A DNA stretch of 53,247 nt, taken from assembly GCA_036703315.1 (NCBI GenBank), contig DATNPH010000053.1, forward strand, positions 1 through 53,247. The letters are read 5' to 3'. A program made the position numbers and the translations under genes. The notes under the pieces are model-generated. The model was not told where the DNA came from. It ran no database searches and worked only from the letters and a program-made list of their open reading frames with translations. Numbering within the stretch: position 1 is the first letter of the stretch; each line of letters starts with the position of its first letter. This DNA comes from DATNPH01 sp036703315 (GTDB lineage Bacteria; Cyanobacteriota; Cyanobacteriia; Cyanobacteriales; Coleofasciculaceae). Shown piece after piece: positions 26,015 through 34,097 of this stretch.

Positions 26015-28303
26015 TTAGAAAAAGGCAGGTAGAGGATTCAACTGCTCCTCGGTTATGGGTGCACTCAGCCAACCCATTTTGACGGGTACCTCGTATAGCC
26101 GACCCGCTCCAAATCTAGGCCAGAAATGCCGCAGACCGGGTGCAATTACCTTCACCACAGATAAGCCAATGTCTGGTCTGGTTTGATCCAACACCACTGT
26201 TTCCAATCCTTTGGCTTCGGCAAGATTCACACAGTACTTCACATCTGTATAGAGATCGTCACTCCCCTGTTTGGGATAGTTGGCTTGAGTCTTTGGCGTC
26301 GAGGTTTGATCAGGAAGCAGATAGGGATGGTTTGTGATTGTAGATGTTTTCCACCAGTCGATCGCCTCTTGATCGCGATCGCGGTAGGCACGGTCTCGAT
26401 CAAGTATTCCAAAAAATGCGGCAGGAAGCGACTGATTGAGTTCTGTTAAGGCGCGGAGAATCGCAAGGCGCGGGTCAAAGTGCGCTCCGAAACCCAGAAT
26501 AATGTTCTCCTCTTCTCGGTCGTTTCGCCGTGAAATGGCAGCAAAGGTGGGAATGTTCAAATCACTGGTGATATCGAGTACCCAGAGGTCGCGATGCAGC
26601 CGTTCATAATATGTCAGCAGTTCCTGAAAGTACGGCTCATTAAAACTTGAGAGTTCTACTGCTGGTTTGTTTAAGCGGTTATACCACCACAGGGCAATGC
26701 TGTCTCGCTCGACTAACTCCATAAAGCCTTGCAAGATTGCCTCTTCCAAGTTGTTTCCCGCAGCGCATCCGTTGGTATCGGCACAAGCGAAGCGGGCATT
26801 GTATTTTTGGGAATAACCGTGGTAGCAGTAAGCCGTCGGGATGTATCGAGGCTCGTTGTAGGTTAACGACCAAGCAGGACTCCACTCGATCTCCATGTCT
26901 TCGTCGAATTGTTCTGGAATCCAGTCAAATCTAAAGTGATTCCGATTCAATTGCTCGCGGTTCTGGAACTGGCGATCGCTAAATAGCATACAAGCATTTG
27001 GGTGAATAGCCGTTCCCAAGTCTTTCAACCTAGCTCGGATTCGAGGTTCATCCCCTTGAAAGACGCCTGTATATCGCTCAAGTGATTCGCACAAAGCGCT
27101 GACTTTCGCTTGGATGTTGCCTCTTCCCTTGCCGTAGGATTCGCTTTGCAGACTTTCTTGCAGTCCCTCCAAGTCATTGAATGCATCGACAAAACTATGA
27201 GCAGCGCTATAGGAAGGTGTCAATCCATCCGAGTCCTCCCATGTAGAAGTTTGCCGAAGGACGCCGATGATGCCAGTAATTGGACTGATGTGGTGCGCGA
27301 ACTTTTTAAAGGTTTGCTCTGGCGAGACGCTGCGATGTCCGCCATCGCTGGTAAACGATTTCTTTCGGCTTTGTAGTGAGATCGCGGCTAATTGTCTGAC
27401 CTCTCCCCCAACCCCTCCCCTAGTAAGGGAGGGGGGCAATTCTCTCGGAACTTCACAGCATGGGCATTGGGGACGCCGCACGAGAACGTGGTTCCCCTTT
27501 TCCAGGGAGAGGGCGTTTAGGGTAACGATATTGCCTTCTAGGCTTTCGTTTCGAGAGCAGACTACCCATTTTGCCGCCTCGGTTGCTGCAATGCCTAGCG
27601 CTGTAGAGAGTGTTGAGGGTAAGGCGGACAGGGAGGTTGAAAAGGATTGAGCCGTGTTGTTTCGGTGTTGCAGATAGCTTTCTACTTTTCGATGCCCTCG
27701 CAGTCGATGCGCTAGGCATTCCCAGCACCCAGTTTTACCGGGGATAAAGATAGGGCCAACCCACATCTCGATTCCCACGGGTTTGACCAACATCCAGGGA
27801 CGATTCTGACTCAATGCTTCCTGATTAAAGGCGTCCAAACCCTCTTGCAGGTAATCGTCAGTCAGCACTACGCAGTAATCGCCACCCTCACCGATACGAA
27901 CTCCAAGGGCTGCCAACATGGTTTTAAAGAGAGTGGTGTCAATCTCTCCAAAGGAAACGACAGAAATTGTTACTTCCTGCAAGCGTTGTGCGACGTCCTC
28001 TGGATCTTGTCCCAGCATCTCCCAAAATGCCGCTTGTTCCGATGGCATCGAGATATTGGCATTGGCAATATAGCCTTTTGTTTGCAGGCGATCGAGCAGA
28101 TAAAATACATCCAGAGCAGATAGTCGATCCTGGAGGCGATCGATAATCTCTTCTACGGTGTATTTGCCATTGAGGAGCGGTGCTAGAAGAATATATGCTG
28201 TCCCACGCAGCAGAAAGTGCTCTTTCTCCGAAATTAAAAATACGCCTTCTGACGGGACAACTTCACAATGAAAACACTGCTTAAACCTCGGTTTGCAAAC
28301 CAT
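26015..28303 (-). CDS. Fused leader-binding/E1-like and YcaO cyclodehydratase (TOMM heterocyclase, PatD/TruD-like)
   Basis: 762 residues from the ATG at 28303; the frame also has a TTG eight codons upstream. The N-terminal ~290 residues match the precursor-leader-binding scaffold: a small wHTH-like recognition region (ISEKEHFLLRGTAYILLAPLL) and a degenerate E1 fold with zinc cysteines CWEC (193-196) and CPCC (280-283). The C-terminal ~380 residues are YcaO: YGKGRG (390), SALCESLERY (402-411, SxxExxER ATP site), EAILQGFMELVERD, and a proline-bearing C-terminus LNPLPAFF. Such fusions use ATP to cyclise Cys/Ser/Thr of a ribosomal peptide to azolines. I see no flavin dehydrogenase nearby, so products may stay azolines. 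A palindromic insertion (PPSLTRGGVGGEV) lies between the two halves. Neighbours at 28842 and 29336 are candidate substrates. Confidence 0.88.
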   Translation of the reverse strand: MVCKPRFKQCFHCEVVPSEGVFLISEKEHFLLRGTAYILLAPLLNGKYTVEEIIDRLQDRLSALDVFYLLDRLQTKGYIANANISMPSEQAAFWEMLGQDPEDVAQRLQEVTISVVSFGEIDTTLFKTMLAALGVRIGEGGDYCVVLTDDYLQEGLDAFNQEALSQNRPWMLVKPVGIEMWVGPIFIPGKTGCWECLAHRLRGHRKVESYLQHRNNTAQSFSTSLSALPSTLSTALGIAATEAAKWVVCSRNESLEGNIVTLNALSLEKGNHVLVRRPQCPCCEVPRELPPSLTRGGVGGEVRQLAAISLQSRKKSFTSDGGHRSVSPEQTFKKFAHHISPITGIIGVLRQTSTWEDSDGLTPSYSAAHSFVDAFNDLEGLQESLQSESYGKGRGNIQAKVSALCESLERYTGVFQGDEPRIRARLKDLGTAIHPNACMLFSDRQFQNREQLNRNHFRFDWIPEQFDEDMEIEWSPAWSLTYNEPRYIPTAYCYHGYSQKYNARFACADTNGCAAGNNLEEAILQGFMELVERDSIALWWYNRLNKPAVELSSFNEPYFQELLTYYERLHRDLWVLDITSDLNIPTFAAISRRNDREEENIILGFGAHFDPRLAILRALTELNQSLPAAFFGILDRDRAYRDRDQEAIDWWKTSTITNHPYLLPDQTSTPKTQANYPKQGSDDLYTDVKYCVNLAEAKGLETVVLDQTRPDIGLSVVKVIAPGLRHFWPRFGAGRLYEVPVKMGWLSAPITEEQLNPLPAFF
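27410..27437. repeat. In-frame palindromic repeat inside the YcaO gene
   Basis: CCCCTCCCCTAGTAAGGGAG plus a trailing G-run forms a palindrome. It encodes PPSLTRGG in the linker between the leader-binding and YcaO halves. It is closely related to the insert at 23268-23294. Confidence 0.6.
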
Positions 28304-28389
28304 CGTTGTTTTTAAAAAGTTTAGCAACCTATATAGCGTTTATTACTAAGCTGTCGCTCCTTTAAGAAGGCATATTGATTAGAATTAGT

Positions 28390-28499
28390 AATGGGTAATA
28401 GGTAATGGGATGATTAAACACTCACAGCGTCAAGATTTTATCAATTACCTTTTGACCGCCCTAGTCAAAAATGCCCAACTTAAGCGCCTATCAGCTTAT
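28390..28499 (+). repeat. ~110-bp dispersed repeat, copy A
   Basis: Starts with tandem AATGGGTAAT units and ends AGCGCCTATCAGCTTAT. By eye about 87% identical to the reverse complement of 49256-49372. It lies in the 538-bp gap between the cyclodehydratase start and the first precursor-like gene. The rest of this gap (28500-28841) contains no coding frame I trust. The repeat shows no convincing internal reading frame. Confidence 0.7.
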
Positions 28500-28841
28500 C
28501 TTTCTTGTCTTATTTAGTAAATTGAAATAAGTAAGCCAACTTAAAAAACATAAAATACTGAAATTTCTAGTTCTCCCTTTTTTAGGGACGCTAGGAGGGA
28601 TCGAGATAAGAAAGTTTTACGTTTAATTAGGTTGACCTACTTCTCTTGGCGCGTTTAGTGTCATTCCCACGCCAAAACTCAGCATTTAGCCGAAAATCCT
28701 CTCAATAGTAAAGCCGTCTCGTAAGATTGGCTTCATTTAACTGGAGTGATTTTTTTTGGTAGGACTAATTCTAGTATGACGCCACAAATTAGTCCTAACT
28801 CTGTCAACTCTTATTGCCTACCAAACCGATAATTCTTCTGT

Positions 28842-29168
28842 TCAACATACTCTCAAAGTTCCGTATAATCCGTCTTGGCTAGCATATTGATAAAGTTGTT
28901 CCTCGTTTAATCCCTGGCGGAAACTATCTTGTATGGGAGGAAGTGCTAAGAAACCCTCTTCGGAGTTTTCATCATTTACATACCGAAGGATAGTAGTACA
29001 AGAGTCTACTAAACTTTTAGGTTCACCAGAGCTGACTACGCCTTCGATCGTTGCTTTGGGATCTTTATTCAGTTTTCGCAGAAAGTCGTTCGGGTTGTGA
29101 TGCCAAGCATGGGCAAAAACACGCGCCCAAGCATCCCGTAAGTCTTGTGGGGGGGGTGTTATTGTCAT
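28842..29168 (-). CDS. Candidate TOMM/RiPP precursor (nitrile-hydratase-leader-like), copy 1
   Basis: 108 residues. The N-terminal half (LRDAWARVFAHAW, then FLRKLNKDPKATIEGVV) has the helix pattern of the nitrile hydratase alpha-like leader family that Haft and colleagues linked to YcaO/TOMM enzymes. It is followed by SLVDSCTTILRYVN and a conserved tail GLNEEQLYQYASQDGLYG, ending in Cys. A good Shine-Dalgarno (GAGGTAATTT directly before the ATG) is shared with copy 2. There is no Gly-Gly cleavage site and no Cys/Ser/Thr-rich core, so which residues would be modified is unclear. Same strand as, and upstream of, the cyclodehydratase. A non-precursor helper role is possible. Confidence 0.68.
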   Translation of the reverse strand: MTITPPPQDLRDAWARVFAHAWHHNPNDFLRKLNKDPKATIEGVVSSGEPKSLVDSCTTILRYVNDENSEEGFLALPPIQDSFRQGLNEEQLYQYASQDGLYGTLRVC

Positions 29169-29335
29169 AAATTACCTCTCTTCATGCGTTGATTCTGCCA
29201 AATAGTTCAGATAGCTCAATCCCCAATAAAAGCTTAGGGGGATTGTGTGTAAATGCGCTAATCCTTTAACGATGTCATCAATTAGCCTTAATGATGAGCA
29301 ACTCTTAATGGCTCTAAAACCGATGACTTTTCGGT

Positions 29336-29659
29336 TCAGGTTTGTCTCATAACTCCGTACAGTTCGCTTTGATTGGCATACACGAAGAGTTGTTCCTCGC
29401 TTAATCCCTGTAAACCCGATGGGAGAGCAGGAAGTGATATGAAACCGTACTCGCAGTTATCACTATTGACATACTCTAGGATAGTGGCACAAGAGCTTAC
29501 TAGATGTTCGGGATTGCCAGAGTTTACGACATCAGTAATTGTATGTTTTGGGTCTTTTCTCAGTCGTTGCAGAAAATCTCTGTTGTCCTTGTACCAAGCG
29601 TGACCAAAAACACGCGACCACGCATCGGCTAAGTCTGGAGGGTATACGGCGTCAATCAT
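29336..29659 (-). CDS. Candidate TOMM/RiPP precursor (nitrile-hydratase-leader-like), copy 2
   Basis: 107 residues and clearly paralogous to copy 1 along its full length: LADAWSRVFGHAW, FLQRLRKDPKHTITDVV, HLVSSCATILEYVN, GFISLPALPSGLQGLSEEQL, ELYGVMRQT. Unlike typical RiPP precursors, similarity does not fade toward the C-terminus; only the last residues differ (VC versus QT), and both end in a residue a cyclodehydratase could use (Cys or Thr). The ATG has the same GAGGTAATTT ribosome site. It is the first gene of the presumed cluster, about 170 bp upstream of copy 1. Confidence 0.68.
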   Translation of the reverse strand: MIDAVYPPDLADAWSRVFGHAWYKDNRDFLQRLRKDPKHTITDVVNSGNPEHLVSSCATILEYVNSDNCEYGFISLPALPSGLQGLSEEQLFVYANQSELYGVMRQT

Positions 29660-29903
29660 AAATTACCTCGGTTCAAGCCTTCATTTGGAGGAATAGTCAG
29701 GTAGACTAACGACAAATAAAAATTTTATGGAATCACAGGCAAGATACTAGGCAAGAGATTTTTTTGTCAAGAGATTTTTTCAAGACTTGACAATAATTCA
29801 TTTTTCGGCTCGATTGGTCACGGTTTGGGGGCAGTGTTCTATCCGCTTGAGAGACAACTGTACAATTGGGTTAGCTGAGTTGGGTCATTAACTTGGCAGC
29901 TGA

Positions 29904-30244
29904 AGGTTAAGGCGTTTCCCCTATTCAACCTTCTACCGTATCAATCAAGCGGATGGTTTCGGTGTACAAACCGAAGAACTAGTCGCTAGGTACACATATC
30001 TGAAGTGGAACAAACACACTATTCCTATGATTTATGATCGCCCCAATGCGCTTTCACCGAAAATGCAAAAATTCTTTGTGGTTTGGGTATACGCACAGCA
30101 AGCGATGTGGCACGTTTACGCCGTATCCGTGGTGTCCACGGTATTGCGATCGGCACTGAGGCTATGTGTCGTCTTAAAGAAGGAATCACCGACTTGGAAA
30201 ACTGGCTTTTAGAAATTAATCACGAACTTTTTTGGAAAGTATAA
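29904..30244 (+). pseudogene. Frameshifted C-terminal remnant of a TIM-barrel (TrpA-like) protein
   Basis: Two overlapping frames give continuous protein-like sequence if one A is restored in the run at 30060-30063. The first part reads NQADGFGVQTEELVARYTYL ... IPMIYDRPNALSPK. The second continues AKILCGLGIRTASDVARLRR ... GVHGIAIGTEAM ... LENWLLEIN and ends TAA at 30244. GLGIRT and GIAIGTEA look like the phosphate-binding loops of TIM barrels such as tryptophan synthase alpha. A stop at 29901-29903 bounds the open frame, and I cannot find the N-terminal half upstream. It is a decayed gene rather than an active one. Confidence 0.55.
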
Positions 30245-30257
30245 AATAATTAACATT

Positions 30258-31004
30258 ATGAACTTTTCCTCAATAACAAATCACTCTTTCCAATGTTTAG
30301 ATGAAATACTCAAGCAGCATAGTGTCAATCCTCTGTCATTGAATCCACACAAAAGCTTATCTACTAGCTTTGCTGCCTTGGGGAATGTGATTTTTCAAAC
30401 AACCGATGACCTTCAATTAATCAAGGTATTTAGAGATATATTGGAAGGCATAGTCCAATCTATATTACGTAACTTTCCAGAGAATATTTTTTGGGATTTT
30501 GATTTTCTCGTAATAAGTATGCTGAGACAGGCTTTGGTTTCTGAAAAGGGAGCTGAGTACTTTTTAAAATCCTTAGATGAGAAAATAGAGTTATTGATGG
30601 ATTTATTTGGAAATAAATCAGAAATCCGTTTCCGTTATCTTCATGACTTTATCTATGGATTTGACTGGGCAAAGTGGGTGCAAAAGGAACATAAAACGCG
30701 TAAGTTAATTGAACCTTTTAGTCCCACTTTTTTAGATTATTTGCTTAGCCGAGGACAAGAGATTTTACAACTCATTTGTAGTGGTGATCGCCACTACAAT
30801 CACCTTTCTGAAAACTTATATCGCAATCCCTTTTATTTTTCTCGTGAACCAAAAGATGAAATACGCCTATTTACTTATCTTGCTAGACAAAAACTTATTC
30901 CCATTGCTGCGTGGGACTGCAATGTTTCTCCTGTTTGGAATAAACCCTTCCACCAAATGCGCGAATGCATATCAGTAGAACTGCATCTTGTCAAAACCAA
31001 TTAG
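30258..31004 (+). CDS. Hypothetical protein, unrecognised
   Basis: 248 residues, ATG start 13 bp after the relic's stop. No signal peptide or membrane helix. Aromatic- and charge-rich, with notable segments FLYGF-like (HDFIYGFDWAKWVQKEHKTR) and GDRHYNHLSENLYRNPFYF. The A+T-rich coding sequence differs from the flanking housekeeping genes. I recognise no family. Position between the putative RiPP cluster and the peroxidase, on the opposite strand to the cluster, suggests accessory DNA. The long open frame and protein-like composition support a real gene. Confidence 0.6.
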   Translation: MNFSSITNHSFQCLDEILKQHSVNPLSLNPHKSLSTSFAALGNVIFQTTDDLQLIKVFRDILEGIVQSILRNFPENIFWDFDFLVISMLRQALVSEKGAEYFLKSLDEKIELLMDLFGNKSEIRFRYLHDFIYGFDWAKWVQKEHKTRKLIEPFSPTFLDYLLSRGQEILQLICSGDRHYNHLSENLYRNPFYFSREPKDEIRLFTYLARQKLIPIAAWDCNVSPVWNKPFHQMRECISVELHLVKTN

Positions 31005-31202
31005 ACATAGCGTGTCGTTATACTCCCATCGGTTCTGTTGCAAATAACTGGAAGGATGATAGACTAAACCAATTTCTTGCAAGCGATTAACCCTCTCCTG
31101 GTTATGGCTATAACCGCGTTGAATTCAAAAAGCAAAATTTAAATGAAAACTGTCTTTTTGAATTATTATCACCGTGACTAGAAAAGGAGCGAAGAGCAAT
31201 CT

Positions 31203-32672
31203 ATGTCAGTAGATTTAACCCAAACGAATATCGATCGCAACGATCCGAAGTATCAACCCATGTTAGAGGATTTACAGGGAAATATCCTCAAAAGCCACGA
31301 ACGAGATTACTCCGCACATATTTTTGTAAAATTTAAGCCAGACCCAGACGCTGCAAGAAAATGGATTAGTCATTTTGCAGAAAAATTTGTCACATCTGCT
31401 AAGAAGCAGTTGGACGATAGTGTTAACTATAGAGAAAGTAATGGTCAACGATCAGGAGGATTGTTTGCCAATTTTTTCCTATCCTATAGTGGTTACAAAG
31501 CGCTTGATTTCAACTTAGAAGTAGTCTATGGTTTCGGTTTTCCAAGTCCGGCATTTAAAGTAGGTATGCGGACTTTTCAGTCATCACTCAACGATTCTCC
31601 TGTTGAGGAATGGGAAGAAGGTTTTCAAGATAAACTTCATGCCTTAATTCTCCTAGCTGATGACGATCCCGACAATCTGGAAGAGCAGGCACAAAAGGTT
31701 ATAGAGGCAGTCGGGGAGATTGCGGATATTGTCAACATCGAAGCAGGCATTATCCTGAAAAATAAAAAAGGGCAGGTTATTGAACACTTTGGTTTCAGAG
31801 ATGGAGTCAGTCAGCCCTTATTTTTGAAAGAAGATATAGATAAAGCAAAAGAGCAAGGCACCGACAAATGGGACTCCAGTGCTCGGTTAGAATTAGTGCT
31901 TGTAAAAGACCCCTTGGGTCAGGGAGAGGATAGCTTTGGCAGCTATTTTGTCTACCGAAAGCTTGAACAGGATGTACGAGGCTTCAAAGCAGCAGAACAG
32001 AAGCTTGCTCAAACATTGGGATTGTCAGATAAACATGCGAACAGGGCTGGTGCATTAGTTGTGGGGCGGTTCAGAGATGGAACACCTGTAACGCTTTCTC
32101 CGTTGGAAAAAGGCACCGATCCTACTCCAAATAATTTCAATTATGATGACGATCTAGATGGAAGCAAGTGTCCTTTTCACGCCCACATCCGAAAGGCTAA
32201 TCCGCGAGGCGATAAAAACCATACAGAAGAGACATTGCAAGAACAACGCCAACATCGAATTGTTCGTCGGGCTGTCAGCTACAGTGAAAAGCCAAATTCA
32301 CGAGATAAGTCCCTGTCAAAACTAACGCGGTTTCAGAATCAACTAAGGCATTTAACAGAGGTGACACCTCAGCCACAGGAAGACGAGACGGTTGGATTAC
32401 TGTTTATGTGTTTCCAAAGAGACATTTTTAACCAGTTTATGTTTATGCAAAAGAACTGGTCTAATAATCAGCATTTCGTGAAATATAAAGCGGGTTTAGA
32501 TGCTATTACAGGTCGAGGGAAACAGCAAATTGAGGGTCAGAAGTGGCCGAAACAGTGGGGTAAGCCTGACAAGATGCCGTTTGATTTCTTCCATTTTGTT
32601 ACCCTGAAAGGCGGTGAATTCTTCTTTGCCCCCAGCATCAGTTTCCTCAAATCTATTGAATCTCAGTTTTAG
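31203..32672 (+). CDS. Dyp-type heme peroxidase
   Basis: 489 residues, a dye-decolorising peroxidase family member that uses H2O2 through a heme. The family motif GFRDGVSQP is at residues 197-205 with the catalytic Asp200. The proximal heme ligand segment CPFHAHIRKANPR is at 323-335 (His328). The long N-terminal ferredoxin-like half and length fit the larger D-type/advanced group. No signal peptide or Tat motif is seen, so it is likely cytoplasmic. AGGAG precedes the ATG. It stands alone downstream of the hypothetical gene; a link to the RiPP locus is possible but unproven. Confidence 0.9.
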   Translation: MSVDLTQTNIDRNDPKYQPMLEDLQGNILKSHERDYSAHIFVKFKPDPDAARKWISHFAEKFVTSAKKQLDDSVNYRESNGQRSGGLFANFFLSYSGYKALDFNLEVVYGFGFPSPAFKVGMRTFQSSLNDSPVEEWEEGFQDKLHALILLADDDPDNLEEQAQKVIEAVGEIADIVNIEAGIILKNKKGQVIEHFGFRDGVSQPLFLKEDIDKAKEQGTDKWDSSARLELVLVKDPLGQGEDSFGSYFVYRKLEQDVRGFKAAEQKLAQTLGLSDKHANRAGALVVGRFRDGTPVTLSPLEKGTDPTPNNFNYDDDLDGSKCPFHAHIRKANPRGDKNHTEETLQEQRQHRIVRRAVSYSEKPNSRDKSLSKLTRFQNQLRHLTEVTPQPQEDETVGLLFMCFQRDIFNQFMFMQKNWSNNQHFVKYKAGLDAITGRGKQQIEGQKWPKQWGKPDKMPFDFFHFVTLKGGEFFFAPSISFLKSIESQF

Positions 32673-32740
32673 AGCTGAAAATAGCGATCGCTCTAAAACC
32701 CACATTCCGCTTTTCTTCCTTTTGACTTTTGACTTGTTTA

Positions 32741-33877
32741 TTACGCCAAAGGTAGGTAAAACCGAAACGTACTCCCAACACCCACTTGACTTTCCACTTC
32801 GATCTGACCACCTTGCAGTTCAATTAACCGTTTCGAGATAGCCAAACCAATACCAGTTCCTCCTGTGTGTTGATTTCGAGAGCGATCGGCTCGCCAAAAG
32901 CGTTCAAATACATGGGGTAAATCCTCTGGTGCAATTCCAATCCCTGTGTCACTCACCGCAATCCACAAACGAGACGCGATCGCTTTTCCTCCTTCTGGTT
33001 CCTTCCAAGCTCGAACAGTAATTGAACCAGCTTTGGTATAAGTGAGAGCATTACCTAAGAGGTTAACCAACACCTGCTCCACCCGATCAACATCAGCAAG
33101 TACCATCGGCAGTTGCTCAGGACATTCCAAGCGCAATTGGGGCCCATCTTCCAGCAACTGGTCAGAAAATTTTTGCACCAGTGATTGTAATAAGGGAGAC
33201 AAATCGACAGGCTGTAGCTTTGTCGGCAGGTATCCAGCTTCCGCCTTGGAAAGCTCTTGCAAATCATTAATCAAGCGTTCTAAACGCCTCGTTTCTTTCG
33301 CTAGCTGCTGATAAACGGCTGGTGTCGCCTCAATCCGACCATCCGCTAGTTCTTCGAGATAACCACGAAGCACAGTCAGGGGAGTTCGCAGTTCATGAGT
33401 GAGATCGCTTACCAATTCTCGCCGTCGGTGTTCCACGTCTTCTAAACTGACTGCCATACGGTTAAAACTGGTCGCTAATTGGTTAATTTCAGGGATTTCA
33501 CTGGGTGGCAGTCGCTCCTCCAAGTGCCCTGCGGCAAACTTTTGGGTAATTTGCTCAATCTGAGTTAGAGGTTGCACAATCCGTCTAGAAACCCAGTAGC
33601 TGAGTCCACCAGCCGCCGTGGCTCCCACGATAACTGCCCAGAATGTACTGCGATTCCAAGCCGTTTCAAACCCTTTTATCAGGTAGGGACGAGCATAGAG
33701 TAAACTAAATCCCCTGCCTTCAATTTGCTGCAGGTGCAAGACAAAGATGGGACGAGAAGACAATTTGCCGATAATTACAAGAGAACTCACCCCTACAATC
33801 ATCACCAAGAGGTGGGAGAGAAAGAGGCGCGATACCAAAGGCAAAGACTTTGTTCTACGCAAACCCGTCTTACTCAT
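32741..33877 (-). CDS. Sensor histidine kinase (HAMP-HisKA-HATPase)
   Basis: 378 residues from the ATG at 33877; an in-frame GTG lies 14 codons upstream. Two membrane helices (LFLSHLLVMIVGVSSLVIIG and FWAVIVGATAAGGLSYWV) flank a very short extracytoplasmic loop. HAMP, HisKA (LTHELRTPL), and HATPase boxes (NLLGNAL, DTGIGIAPE, GGTGIGLAIS) follow. It sits downstream of the OmpR-type regulator on the same strand, so this is a cognate pair. The first ~80 bp of the upstream/N-terminal region are a diverged duplicate of the regulator gene's 3' end, which makes the true start less certain than usual. Confidence 0.9.
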   Translation of the reverse strand: MSKTGLRRTKSLPLVSRLFLSHLLVMIVGVSSLVIIGKLSSRPIFVLHLQQIEGRGFSLLYARPYLIKGFETAWNRSTFWAVIVGATAAGGLSYWVSRRIVQPLTQIEQITQKFAAGHLEERLPPSEIPEINQLATSFNRMAVSLEDVEHRRRELVSDLTHELRTPLTVLRGYLEELADGRIEATPAVYQQLAKETRRLERLINDLQELSKAEAGYLPTKLQPVDLSPLLQSLVQKFSDQLLEDGPQLRLECPEQLPMVLADVDRVEQVLVNLLGNALTYTKAGSITVRAWKEPEGGKAIASRLWIAVSDTGIGIAPEDLPHVFERFWRADRSRNQHTGGTGIGLAISKRLIELQGGQIEVESQVGVGSTFRFYLPLA

Positions 33878-34097
33878 GGTCTTAAGCAACTGGTGAGGTT
33901 TTAAATTTTTAGCCAACACTCAACCCTGAGACAAACCAAATTTTGGATGCTTTTAAAGTTAACAACCATCCATAACTAATTGATGACTGTTGTGTGTCAA
34001 CCACTTGTCGTCATTTAGCAAGGACTTTGTCCTACACAAACCCATCTTACTCATGCCTTTAAGCAACCGCTGAATCTTCAAACTTGTAGCCAACACC
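33841..34097. repeat. 80-bp direct duplication spanning the regulator 3' end and kinase 5' end
   Basis: 33841-33920 and 34018-34097 match at 64 of 80 positions in the same orientation. The right copy encodes the last residues and stop of the response regulator plus a decoy ATGAGTAAG. The left copy carries the ATGAGTAAG used as the kinase start. The 97 bp between them include the dispersed TGTGTCAA-CACTTGTCGT motif. Confidence 0.75.

Noticed and set aside
24798..28303. Assignment of the YcaO locus as a cyanobactin (patellamide-type) cluster
   Set aside because: No PatA/PatG-like subtilisin proteases, no prenyltransferase and no cyanobactin-type precursor were found; only the fused cyclodehydratase architecture is similar.
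30027..30212. 61-codon frame starting at an ATG
   Set aside because: It crosses from the real relic frame into a wrong frame after the single-base deletion; described instead as part of the pseudogene.
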